Below are positions 1 to 10,942 of a stretch of 64,000 bases of DNA, one piece after another. This DNA is from Taxawa tesnikishii (nom. ined.) (Eukaryota > Ascomycota > Dothideomycetes > Dothideales), in the NCBI GenBank assembly GCA_030247885.1, contig JAPDRO010000004.1, forward strand, positions 434,001 through 498,000, in the 5' to 3' direction. Position 1 is the first letter of the stretch, and each line of letters starts with the position of its first letter. The notes beneath the pieces are model-generated. The model made no database searches. It was not told the DNA's origin and saw only the letters and a program-made list of their open reading frames with translations. Made by a program: the position numbers and the translations under genes.

Positions 1-1762
1 ATCGAGATAGGCCTGCCCGATCGCTGCGTTCTCCTTTTCGGCCAGCTTCTGTTCCTTACTTTTCCTGGGTCGGTAACCTTTTATGCCCTTCTTGCCTTTT
101 CCTGGCTCCGCCTCGTTGGCCTGGAAAGTAGTCATGAGACCACCTTCAAGGTTAGGACCTCCAGGAGAATCACTGCGGAGATCCTTGCGAGGAGTGTTCC
201 CTTGGAGCAAGTCTGTTGTAGTCTTGACCTTTTTGTTGTGCCTTTGCAAGTCCTTCATGAGCTTGTTCTTTTCATCTTCGTCATCGATCTCTCGCAGTTT
301 CTGGATCGCCTCATCGCGCTTCTGCGTTTCGTTTGCAAGGGTGCGCTCGCGCCTACGTTTGCGCTGCATGTCTTTCTTCCGCTCCTTCTCTGCCTCAATA
401 TCCTGGTTCCGTACATCATCTTCTGCTTCTTTTTCATGCGCAGTAATGTACTGTTCATGAGAAGCGTCAGCGCTTGCAGCAAAAATGCTCAGGAGCTTGG
501 TGACTTGTGCGATTCGGCGTCGCTAGAAACAGTTGTTAGCACGTTGAGAAAATAGTGTGACAGGATATGGAAACCTACTTTGCGCTTAGCGGACTCCTTC
601 GAATAGACGTCCAAGGCACGCTTGTTACTCCTTTGCTTCCACTCCTCACGGGGCGCTTCGAAACCAGGTTCTTCCACATCACTCAACTCCCGCCGCTCCA
701 ACTCCGCATAAGCTACTTCGGTAGCCTTCACAGTAAGTCCGGGCGGTCCTGATGGCGGTGGCAGAGGGGCTGCTGTGCTGGAGAATATTGCGGCGGAGCA
801 ACGGGTACTGGTGGATGGTAGATAGGTTCGGCATTGCGCTCAGGACCCATGTCATGACCAAGGGGTCCAGATTCTGCGATGGGAACTTGCATTGGTGCTT
901 GAGGAGCAAGCTCTGCCTTGACGCGGGTCTGAGTAGGAGATGGGACCTTGGAAGACTTGCGCACCGAGCGTGGCGGTGACGACGAAGGAACTGGTGGTGG
1001 ACCTTGGGCAGGTGCTGTATCCGATAGTATGTTCATGACAGACATGGGATTTGATGCTCTTGTGGGCGCCTGCAATTCCTTCAGCTTGTGACTCTCGCGA
1101 CCTTCCACCGTGTAACCTACGCTCTGTGGCTTTGACTCCGGACCACTCATTGCTTGCGTAGAAGAGTTTCCTCGGTGATATGTAGGAGATGACGGTCCGT
1201 TACCATTCATGGTCGTGATAGGCGGTGCACGCGCGTGTGGATGTGTGTCTCTGGGTGATGTCTGATTTGGATACGAGGGAGGTGCGATTTCGCGATGATA
1301 TCCGTTCTGTTCGTGATAGCGGTCGTTCCGATCGAGTGAGGTTCGTGTCTAATGTCTCGGGTCAGTGCGCGTCCTATTGTTTGGGTGGTTCTCATTGTCT
1401 TCAGTAAACTTCACTTCTTCACTTACCAGGCCGGGTGATGGAGGATGAACCTGTGGATGATACTCCGACGGCCTGTCACCAGCATCCATGACTGGATCGT
1501 AGTAGCCCGAACTTGGTCTCTCACGAGCTTGCACCGATGGGCTCGGCAGAGGGTGTCTTGCGGCTGAAGGGGAGGAGGGGTGACTGCGATAATACTGAGG
1601 AGATTGTGGTCCGCTGTTGTAGGAGGAACCGCGTGGTCTGCCGTGCCTGGTGTCGATGGGTGGATAAGCATGGCTTGGTGTTTGCACAGGCGAGTGGTTG
1701 ATGTTGTTTGCGTAGTCGGCCGACCTCGCCTCAGCACCATTCCTTTGCGCGGAAGAATACAT
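1..1762 (-). CDS. INO80: INO80 chromatin-remodelling ATPase, N-terminal part (partial, runs off the window)
   Basis: The ATPase subunit of the nuclear INO80 nucleosome-remodelling complex; only the region before the Snf2 motor is in the window. Seen: start ATG at 1762; exons 1762-1427, 1348-579 and 522-1; introns 1426-1349 (donor GTAAGT) and 578-523. The N terminus is Pro/Ser/Tyr-rich and disordered and contains PMSVMNILS, resembling a short motif typical of fungal INO80. After that come AYAELERREL and a long Lys/Arg/Glu-rich helical stretch (KKDMQRKRRRERT, then RPRKSKEQKLAEK) like the segment preceding the DBINO/ATPase part in other fungi. One base is missing in exon 2: the GGGG run at 766-769 (CCCC in the sense strand) must be five long to join the upstream Q/P-rich frame to the PPPSGPPG frame. 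Divergent from BRX1. The identification rests on these conserved N-terminal blocks, since the ATPase itself is not visible. Confidence 0.82.
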
Positions 1763-2757
1763 TGTTCCACACCACGCAGCGACCTTCCGGACGCTCCCTT
1801 ATTTAGTTTTCACCGGTTCTGCATCTACTTTTCACCAACACGCTCAGCCGGACTGGAGCTTATCTGTCGCTTCCTGAACGTGTGCCAGCCGATCACTGAT
1901 ACAGCGCGGACTCGACGCGATATGGGCGGGCAGGCGGTAGGGTGATGGTGGTTGGAAGGTGTTGATGCGACAAGAGTAGTGTAGTATGGTGGAGCTGGGT
2001 GATGATGGGAACGATGCTTGATGGATGCGCTGAAGCCCCTTGGAAGGCTAAGCTTGCCGCGCAATAGGACAGGTGGGCGTCGAAGTAGCTTTCACGGTCG
2101 GCACATGTGTATACTGGCTTGGCGTTGGTGGTATAGGAAAAGGGTCAAGCGACGGCGACGGCGACGGAGGGAGTTGGGGAGGGATTATGGTATGTGTGGG
2201 CAGCAACCGAAGGCTGATGGATGGGTGGGTGGGCAGAGCCATGACCGGCATGATCTAATAAGCCCATCTGGCTTTTGTCTTGTCAGGATGGCCCTCGAGC
2301 CGACAACGACCAACACCAGACGCGGAGGTTGTCTGCCGCGCCTCCCTCTGTAAATTGGTTTTCCCGATTGAGCAATTCACGTGTTTTGGGCGCAAGTCCG
2401 CTTCTGTTTTCTTTTATTCCTTTTTGTCATTGTCTACACATCCTTACATCGTTATCGCTGCGAGTTCCCCTCCGGGACCGTTTCGTGTGTAGGGGTTCGG
2501 GATTTCGTGCGGCTTCTGATTGCGCCGTGTCTCGCAATCACCAAAGTTCCTTTCCTCTGCCACGGACCAACACTGCGAATCCCTAGAGTCACTTCCACGT
2601 CCGGAACGGGAAGATCCGATCGCAGATCAGATCAATCTAATCTCATCTAATCAGCTGTCTAAATCTCAAATCTCGAACCAGTAAAGCAGTTTTGCGACGC
2701 TCTCTTCAAATCATTCCACCTTTCTGTCTCCATACACATCTAGCTCCAGTCGCAGCA
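1763..2757. promoter_or_regulatory. Divergent intergenic region between INO80 and BRX1
   Basis: About 1 kb between two outward-facing starts, so it must hold both promoters and 5' leaders. It contains a short GGCGAC-type tandem stretch near 2150-2172 and pyrimidine-rich leader sequence before BRX1. No coding potential was recognised. Confidence 0.6.
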
Positions 2758-3763
2758 ATGGCCGCTGTATACAAGTCGCTGTCCAAGACCAACGCCAAGC
2801 CCAAGGTCGATGGCGAGTCCGACGCGCCCAAGAACCGCCAGAGAGTGCTCATACTTTCTTCCAGAGGCGTGACTTACAGGTATCCAGTTGCGCTGCCAGG
2901 TCTACTCTGCCCGTACTTACCTTGCTCCTAGGCATCGCCATCTGCTTAGTGACTTGTACTCTCTCCTTCCCCACAGCCGCAAAGAGTCAAAACTCGACAC
3001 CAAAACCAAACTCTACCAACTCAACGAACTCGCCGACTTATACAACTGCAACAATGTCTTCTTCTTCGAAGCGCGCAAGGGCAAAGATCTCTACGTCTGG
3101 ATGAGCAAACCGCCCAACGGGCCAACCGTCAAGATGCACCTGCAGAACCTGCACACCATGGAAGAGTTACACTTCACGGGCAACTGTCTGAAAGGCTCGC
3201 GACCCATCCTCTCTTTCGACTCGACGTTCGACACTCAGCCACACTTGAAGATCATGAAGGAGCTGTTCACCCATATCTTTGGCGTGCCCAAGGGTGCGCG
3301 CAAGACGAAGCCGTTCGTCGACCACGTCATGGGCTTCACCGTCGCCGGGGGCAAGGTCTGGATCCGCTGCTACCAGATCAACGAGACCGAGCCTGGCGGA
3401 AAGCAGGCCGCGAACCCGGAACTCGAGGGCGCCACGGACGTGGACCGAGAGGAGACAAGGAAGACGGGCAAGAAGGGTGGAGAAACCAAACTCAGTTTGG
3501 TCGAGATCGGCCCGCGGTTCGTGCTCACTCCCATCGTGATCTTGGAATCCAGCTTCGGTGGCCCTGTCATCTACGAGAACAAGGAGTTCGTATCGCCGAA
3601 CCAGGTCAGGCGCGAGGTCAGGCTTGCGAAGTCGCAACGGTACAACAGGCGCGCCGAGGCCGGTCAGGAGCGTAGTGTGAAGAAGGGCGATTTGGGACTC
3701 AAGACGGAGGGTGGCAGGAAGAGACGACGGGATGAGCTGGACGAGAAGGAGCTGTTCGCATGA
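2758..3763 (+). CDS. BRX1: Ribosome biogenesis protein BRX1 (Brix domain)
   Basis: A nucleolar assembly factor of the 60S pre-ribosome, needed for 27S pre-rRNA processing (family knowledge). Seen: ATG at 2758; two exons, 2758-2879 and 2932-3763, separated by a 52-nt intron that splits the Arg codon after GVTY. The 317-aa product fits the family. The Brix domain runs from about residue 25 (RQRVLILSSRG) to about residue 250 and includes DLYSLLPHSRKESKLD, NNVFFFEARK, LYVWMSKPPNGPTVK, GSRPILSFD and GPRFVLTPI. The C terminus is Lys/Arg-rich (GGRKRRRDELDEKELFA), typical for nucleolar targeting. An antisense open frame at 3167-4003 is a shadow caused by codon bias. The frame is intact. Confidence 0.96.
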
Positions 3764-6700
3764 GGAGATGAACGAATCTGCATTGAGGAATGCATGGCGC
3801 TTCGTGTGGGGATCTATTGAAGCGTCACATGGCGCGACGTTGTTCATGCAGGCATAGATGATACCCACATCAGGACTTGGGGCGCATTGCGGCGTAAATG
3901 GAACTTCCTTGACCATCAGTCTCTCCGCATTCATTCGGGCCTGCAACACCCGTGTCATCGAATCAGTCTGTCTGGCAAACCGCTTCCATTGCAAGTCGTC
4001 CAAGCACTGGGTCCTATCAGGGTTGCTTGCAGCAGAATCGCCACGTTACCAGAATCATGGCAATCTGCAGTCGCTGTGTGGCGAGCTATCGCGCCATTTG
4101 CCTCGCTGGCCAAGTCCCTGGTCAACTCCTTGAGCCGCAGAAGCCCGATATGCAGTCAAAGCATCGTTCTTGTATTCCGGCTATAACATGTACTTTACGA
4201 ACTCGTGCAACCATCCATCCATTGATTCGCAACATGCAAAACAAGAGAAATCCACAAAGAAGGCGTCCGTCACATCTGTATATCAAGTTACTTGTGCAGA
4301 TGAGTGGAAACGAATACGTTGTTGCATGGCGTTTACCATCCTATGATCACGGCGCATCCATCAATATAGCCATCTTCCCATCCCCACTACTCTCTCAAGC
4401 CCTTGGATCCGTTTCCGCTGTTTCCAATCTAGTCAGAATGTCTTCTCTTACCATGAGCGTCACGCAATACAGAATTCATCCGAATCTCCATGTTGCAGTA
4501 TTGACACTTCCATTTTACACACTAGGCCGCACCATCCCTCGACTCAGTACCGCAATAGCAGCTCTATCCCCTCTGCAGACAAGCTCAGCGCTGGTAACGA
4601 GCAGCGGGGTGACGCTTGAGAGAATCGACGCCGGCCGGCCGCCAGTGCGCGGCCGCCACTGCAGCGAAGAAGATCGATATGTGGTGTATTGCCATCAGAA
4701 ACGAGGAGAGGTTGCCAGGTATTCTGACACGAGCACGGATAGCAGCTAGGCAAGGCGGTGAGGGCGTAGCGCGTGCTGAGGGATACGATTTCCCAACGGA
4801 TTACGGTTACTCACAATGGAAAAGCGCAGAGAAACGCACCAGGCTTTCGTGGTTACCAAGCTGGCAAACACGTCTAGCAAAGCAATCTCTCCTGCTTGAG
4901 ATTTTTGCCCTTCCGCATCCTGGTCCCTTCTGTAGAGATGCCGTCCGCTGGGAATAGCTTGCGTGGCTAATAAGTCAACTTCTATTTGCTGGAAGCAGGA
5001 CAACCATCGTTGCATGCGTGTCCAATGGATGCGACTCCGATCTGGTTCGCTAACAGAGAGGCCCCTTCGAAGATTAGCGAGTGCTGATTAGGTCGATGGG
5101 GATGCCGTGTGAGGAGTCCATCCCGGTTGAGCATCTCCCGCGATTTGCCCGCGTATACTCGAGCACTGAGTGGTTGTCAGTGTGAAAGATAGGACGTATA
5201 TAATCCCTTCCAACACAGTAGTGGGAGAGGTAGGGGCCAAGCGTGAGAAGTTGTTTCTGCAGTGATGACCGCTGCGCAGATGTACGAACAAGGGTGGGTT
5301 CCTTTTTATAAGGACCAGCGGAGCATTGCGATTTCCTTATCAGATGACCGTAGAGAAGATCTCTCTTCGAATACCCGGACAGCATTGGAAGGCTAGTTGT
5401 ACGATCCCTTGCAGGCATAGGGTGATATCTGCCTCGACTGAGCCAGTTGTCCCAGAGTGATGCCAAGAAACAAGATCGCTCTGCAGACCAGCTGTGCACT
5501 GGCTCAGTCGATGGGACGCAGGGTCAGACGCAGGGTCAGGACGGGCACTTGCTGCAGCAAATGGGGTATTTGTTATTGTTTAAAGGGAAGACGAGTCCCT
5601 CCAATTGTATCTGTGAAGGATTATCGCCCAAGAGGCTGTCTCTTGTCGGATGGATCACTGCAGAAAACACCGGTCGTATCGTTCCCTTGCATGTATGAAG
5701 CGCCTACAGACCTGGTTCCCGGAAGGCACATATCGACATGCTTCGCTATCCCGGCTCTCTCGTCTTGAACCATCCGACAAAGTTGCTTTCGGGACAAATT
5801 CTTCATCCGTAACCCTGCAACGACTATTTTATCTGTCATCCTGTTGGTATCTGCATCGACTACGTTGGCCATCACGCTCCGCTAACTGCCAGGAAAACAC
5901 GGACGGGAACTTTCTGTATGACGCCAGCAACGGAAGCGAACAGACGGATAAGGAAGTCAGGGCTGGTGTTGAGCTACCCGGCTCTCGACCACAGAATGCC
6001 CGCCGCGTTATAGGGCGAGTGAGACATTTGAGGCCAGGGGTAAAACAACGGCGAAGCGTTGCAGGAGGTTTTGGACGCCGGTGAGGCACGGCTCTTGGAG
6101 CCAAGGGTCTTGCTATAGGATCAGAAGGCAGACGTTTGATAGGAGACCACGGATTTTCTTCGTAGAGACTTCGCAAGCAGCAGTTGCAGCAGGGTCAGCG
6201 GTCGGTTCCAGAGTCATCTCAAACGCCGTTAAGCCGTTGCAATCTGTCGATAATGAGACATATCAAGCTTAGTGCGTGGATGTGGCGCCGCTGACAGCAA
6301 GCGTGCAACGGGAGTGGGATTTTGAGGGCCTGAGATGGCCTTCCCCGCCATGAGTTGTGAGAAGGTGAGACTTGGTGTGAGTGCGACTGTCTTGGGGCTG
6401 TGAGACGGGCGTTAGAGCGCGGGGGAGGAGCATGCGAACGTGAAGATTTGGTATGATGGAGAATGGATGGACGGTGGGTGGATGTTCGATGGGCATGGCA
6501 TGGCAGCGACGGTCAGGCTCGCCTCGCCAGTCATGCAAGAACGCGTCGACGTGCAGATCGAAGTCAGGGCGCTTGCTAAATCAAGGAATGGACGAGGCTC
6601 GGGAGCCAATCATCCGGCCAATCGCGCGGACTAACTGACTCCCCCCTTGCTCGCGGTTCTTGTTCTGGCGGTTGCAACAGCGTGAAATGCACAAGTGCCC

Positions 6701-7462
6701 TGGCCAGCTTTTTCTCGGCGAAACGCAAGGCAGAAGGCTCGGTTTAGGAAAGCCCACTCCTCTGACTGACGATTGGCGTGAGAGCTGCAGCCGCTTCTGT
6801 GCCCCTCTCGTCCTCTCAGCTTCGCCGTGCCGTAGGTTGACTAGCTCAGGCACAACCCCGGTCTGCAGCTTGCAGTAGTGGTTACCTTCGAAATCAACAA
6901 ACACTGCTTCCCCTCCACAACTCACACAACCACCAGCTTCCATCTTCTACACCAAACATCTCAGCATTGCAGCGTCGTAGAGCACGACCACACGGCCACC
7001 GGATCGAGATTGGACAGACGTCATTGGAATCTGCACGGGAAAAATCTGGACGTCGCGCGCCACATCCCTGCATCCAGCTTTGGCCCTCTCCCTCTCCCTC
7101 CCGAGCTAGTAAGCGTCTGCGCTCGCACCTCCTGCCCTATCTGCAACGCCTTTAATCTTATGCATGCACGCATTGCTCCCTCCTTGAACGAATGCTATAT
7201 CCTAACCCGCGTGCCACACCCAGCTTGAACACTGAACCTCCCGACAACGACGCAATGCGCTTTGCTGCAAACGACGCTGTTTGAGCCGCTTCTCCGCACA
7301 CGCTTCGTACAAGCTGCCGGCCGGAAGCCCCACTGAAACATCAACCGATCTCAGACCATATCTCGGCCATACAGCAAACCTTGAACAGGAATATTTCACA
7401 CGCGCCAATTGCACTGCACTCGCCATTCGAGTGCTACAAGGCCCGTCCCTGGGCTACCGGCG
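3764..7462. other. Gene-poor 3.7-kb interval, probably including the long forkhead 5' leader
   Basis: No open frame here looks like a conserved protein. The longest (3952-4749 +, 5074-5499 -) have atypical composition and no recognisable motif. The last 500-600 bases before 7463 are pyrimidine-rich and probably belong to the leader or promoter of the forkhead gene. A perfect 14-bp inverted repeat lies at 5434-5511. Confidence 0.5.
5434..5511. repeat. Perfect 14-bp inverted repeat with 50-nt spacer
   Basis: TCGACTGAGCCAGT at 5434-5447 is the exact reverse complement of ACTGGCTCAGTCGA at 5498-5511. A short direct repeat (two copies of a 12-mer containing GACGCAGGGTCA) follows at about 5515-5539. 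The function is unknown; it could form a hairpin in a transcript, or be a small foldback or MITE-like relic. Confidence 0.6.
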
Positions 7463-9868
7463 ATGGCATCGACGCGTCGTAGTCAACAACATCTCGAAAT
7501 CTACCAGGACCCCGTCACCTCCTACAACGACCACGACGTCGAGGCAGCTCTGCTCAGGGCACTCGGTCCTCTCAGTGACGCGTCCTCCAAGGCCAACATT
7601 ATCCTCAATCCTTCTACTATCCTCCCAAGCGCCGCATCGCCTAGAAAATCGAGCCAACACTCCAGCTCTCCTGCCGGACCCCTCACCAGGAGGGCACTAA
7701 ACACCGTAGCTTTCCCTCCTCCTGCACAACCGAGCTTTGTCACTGACTCTCCGAACAAGAGAGCCTCTTTATTCTCGAACCCTCCACAATATCCGACCTC
7801 AAAGCTGAGAAACCAAGAAGCCCTTTTCAGCACCTTCCCTTCCGTGCAACGCCCGATGGACAAGGAAAATTACTACTCGCAGGCTTCGTACAACGAGCCT
7901 AACATGCAGTTCAACGACTCAACATATGGCTACAAGGCTCCGGGAAAGAGGATGCTTATGGACGCTGCCCCTCTGAACGATAGGACGAACAGTTTGAACA
8001 GCAGCAACAAGAAGATCAAGGCCACTCTGGAGGATGAATTCGTCCTGCCTGCGCCGGAGGATATGCCAGCAGTTGAGGACGATGGCACCAAGCCACAGTA
8101 CAGCTACGCTACTCTCATCGGCATGGCCATTCTCCGCGCACCCAACCGTCGCCTGACCCTGGCACAAATCTACAAGTGGATCTCGGATCACTTCAAATAC
8201 TACAACAAGGCTTCTGAAACTGGTTGGCAAAACAGCATCCGTCACAACCTTAGCCTCAACAAGGCTTTCATCAAGCAGGAAAGGCCCAAAGATGACCCTG
8301 GTAAGGGCAACTATTGGGCGATCGAGCCTGGTATGGAGAAGCAGTTCTGCAAAGACAAGATTTTGCTCAAGAAGATTGCCAGCCAGGAGAGCACCACTTT
8401 CGTGCCTACCATGTCACAGGAACTCGCCAACACCAGCAGACCTCCCTCCGCCCCCGCCATCGGCCAATTCACCCTTGCTCCTACCGGAAGGAAGAGCGAA
8501 CCAAAGCCTATCGATTCGGCCAAGTTTCCTGATGAACATTTCTCTTCTGACGGCACCATTCCAGCATCGGATCCGGCCTTCCAGGAGGACGACCTGGACC
8601 TCATCGCGATGCCCCCACCTGCACCCCGTAACATGCGGTCGTCGCCACCACCGCAGGACATCGGTTCTTCGCCGCCACCTATGGTTCCATCTTCAGCGCG
8701 CCAAGGCACCCCTCCCCATCTTCCACACTTCCCACCGCCTAGCCGGTCTGGCGGTCGTAAGCGGAAGCTTGGTGGCATGGCAGACAGTGGTTACTTCTCT
8801 TCCATCGAGTCGTCTGCCACGCGCAACCAGAACCTATCGCATATGATTCTTACCTCTGAGGCGGACCATGGCCGCTCACAGCACAAGCGTGGTCGCGCTG
8901 AGGCAGAGATTGCCCGCATTCGCAGCTCGTCATACGACAGCCCAACAAAGGGCAAACTGCAACACAAGCGGAAGCAATCATCTCTAAGCATCTCTTCGCC
9001 ACAGCGCCCAGAGACATCTGCTGGTCTTCCGCCTCTCACACCTGCCGTTGTATTCAAGCGCCCGGCGCGCCCGCCACCATCGGTTTCCCCAAACACCAAC
9101 CTTCGCAACCATCGCAACGGCGTTCGTGCTCTGCTTGGATCCCCCGGCGTCAACTTCACCCCGCTTCCGGACAACCACATGTGGTCTCCAGCATTCAACC
9201 TGAACGACGACCAGTTCATGTCGCCGGTGAAGCAGTCTGGGATGACACCATGGAGGGACGCTCTTTTAACAGCGCGTTCGACGTTTTCGAGAACGCGGCC
9301 GAGGACCTCACCGCCCGTGGCTCGCCAGAGAAGAAGCGTCCGCGCCTTGAACGCGCCGCTACTAGCTCGGGCATTCTGGCCGATATCACCGGCAGCAAGG
9401 GCAATGCTAAGCTTGAGTCGCCTTTCAACCTGTCTGCTTTCACGAACAGCCCGTTCAAGATGACCCCCACCTCTGTTGAGTCGTTGCACAGCCCAGTCAA
9501 GCTTGGCAACACACCACAGCTGAATCCACCGCAGCTGGGCAGCCCGCTGAAGAAGAAGGCCAGCGTCGCCCCTCCGCCTTCGTCAGCGAGAACGCCCCCG
9601 AATGGTTGGATCTAAGCCTGGAGAACTACTTCGGCTTTCCCATGCAGACGCCCGGTAGGGCCCCAGAAACGAAGGAAACAGCAACGAGATGTTCGGTGTC
9701 GACCTGCCGAGCGAGAGCAGCGAAGAAGGCGTCGACATCCTCCAGGGATTCGACAAGATTGGCGCCGGTATCGGGCTCGGTGTCCAGACCAACGCACAAC
9801 CGACGAAGCAGGGAAGCCCGATCAAGAAGAGACCGACCATGGGCAGGAGCGTCACCTCCAGGTTCTAG
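7463..9868 (+). CDS. HCM1: Forkhead-box transcription factor, HCM1/Sep1-like
   Basis: A nuclear DNA-binding regulator. Yeast HCM1 drives S-phase spindle and chromosome-segregation genes and fission-yeast Sep1 drives septation genes (family knowledge). Seen: ATG at 7463; the forkhead domain lies at about residues 208-300 ([57 protein letters not shown]). No FHA domain is present, which favours HCM1/Sep1 over FKH1/2. The flanks are long, Ser/Pro-rich and disordered with many SP/TP sites, suggesting CDK control. The C-terminal part needs three extra bases: the runs TTTT 9264-9267, CCCC 9569-9572 and CCCC 9661-9664 should each be one longer. The frame then continues through [30 protein letters not shown] and [16 protein letters not shown] to the stop at 9866-9868, giving exactly 802 codons. 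Taken as written, the protein would end near 9463 with an unrelated tail. Confidence 0.88.
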
Positions 9869-10942
9869 AAGAGCTTGAGCTTCCTGCCCGTGGATTGGAG
9901 ACGTTGCATGGCGAGGTGTCGACGGAGACATTGGAAACGAGGACACGATTTGGATTCTCGAAGATTGAAAAGTTGGCTGAGATGCAGCATGAAAGAATGA
10001 TACCCCCGGGATGGAATTGAACCGATCACGAACACCACCCTTTTTCCTTGTTTACGAAGATCATTGCGGTAATGGTCGATGCATGATGAAGCGGCATTCT
10101 GGATAATTCCGTCTGATGTATGGCATGCTAGATCAGCAAGGGGTTGGACCTCTTCCTCTCTCTCTCTCTCTTCTTTTTGAGCGTTGGAACACCTTTGTTG
10201 TGATGAATATTTCTTATCCCCTTTTTGTTTTTTGTTATCTGTCGTCGGGAAAGCAGTGGGCGGATGAATTGATTGAGACCGTGGGAACTTCTGGTTGATA
10301 CCACGTGCTATGCTATGCAATGCCCCCTTCTAGTTTTAGGAATGAAGATATGGAAACTACCCTGCCCTTTTTCTTTTTCGAAACCAACAATGTTGTGTGG
10401 AAAGTGTTGCCAACAAGGACACGTGAGGAAAGGTGTGTATAGCGTTGGTCAAGGGCACGGAAATATCTCAAACACGAATATCGAGCTCACACCGCTCTCA
10501 CTAGCTTGGTTGACTAGAACAACGTCACATCGATAAAGACGTAGAGAAGAAAGGCAAGGCGGGAGACGGATGGGGTATCATCATGATTCTGGAAGCAGAC
10601 GTGTACCACCAGTACATCATGTGAGGGATTTGGGAACGATGTCGTGCGAAGAGTCAGCGGATTAGTAGTTTGTTAACTGCTGACGCAGTCGTTCCTGATG
10701 GAATTTTATATTACGAAAAGAACAAGATCAGTGGGGTAATTGTATGCCATTCGTTCTTGTCTGGCGAAGGTCTATTGAGAGCTATGAGCAAGTCAAGCGT
10801 ACGGAGAGGTGTCCTGGAAGCAACGAACTTGATGCCACTGTCTGCGCAAACCCGCCACACCGAGCTATGTAGAGCCTGTGACAGGCCGCTCCAACACCCT
10901 ATCATCGTCAGCCGAAACCCAATAGTCGGGAAAGGGCAGAAC
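9869..10942. other. Intergenic region between convergent forkhead and C78 peptidase genes
   Basis: A 3'-to-3' interval with a CT microsatellite (10151-10171) and AT-rich terminator-like sequence. It may include a short last exon of the C78 gene (see that entry). Nothing else was recognised. Confidence 0.5.
10151..10171. repeat. CT-rich microsatellite
   Basis: A run of TC dinucleotides (CCTCTTCCTCTCTCTCTCTC) in the 3' flank of the forkhead gene. Confidence 0.8.

Noticed and set aside
3167-4003. 278-codon minus-strand open frame
   Set aside because: Mostly the antisense of BRX1 coding sequence; a codon-bias shadow.
3952-4749. 265-codon plus-strand open frame
   Set aside because: Atypical composition, no motif, overlaps the BRX1 3' flank; looks like a chance frame.
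8791-9489. 232-codon minus-strand open frame
   Set aside because: Lies wholly antisense to the forkhead C-terminal region.
10000-10035. tRNA-like T-arm (GGTTCAATTCC) on the minus strand
   Set aside because: The flanking bases do not form a 5-bp T-stem and no acceptor, D or anticodon arm fits upstream.
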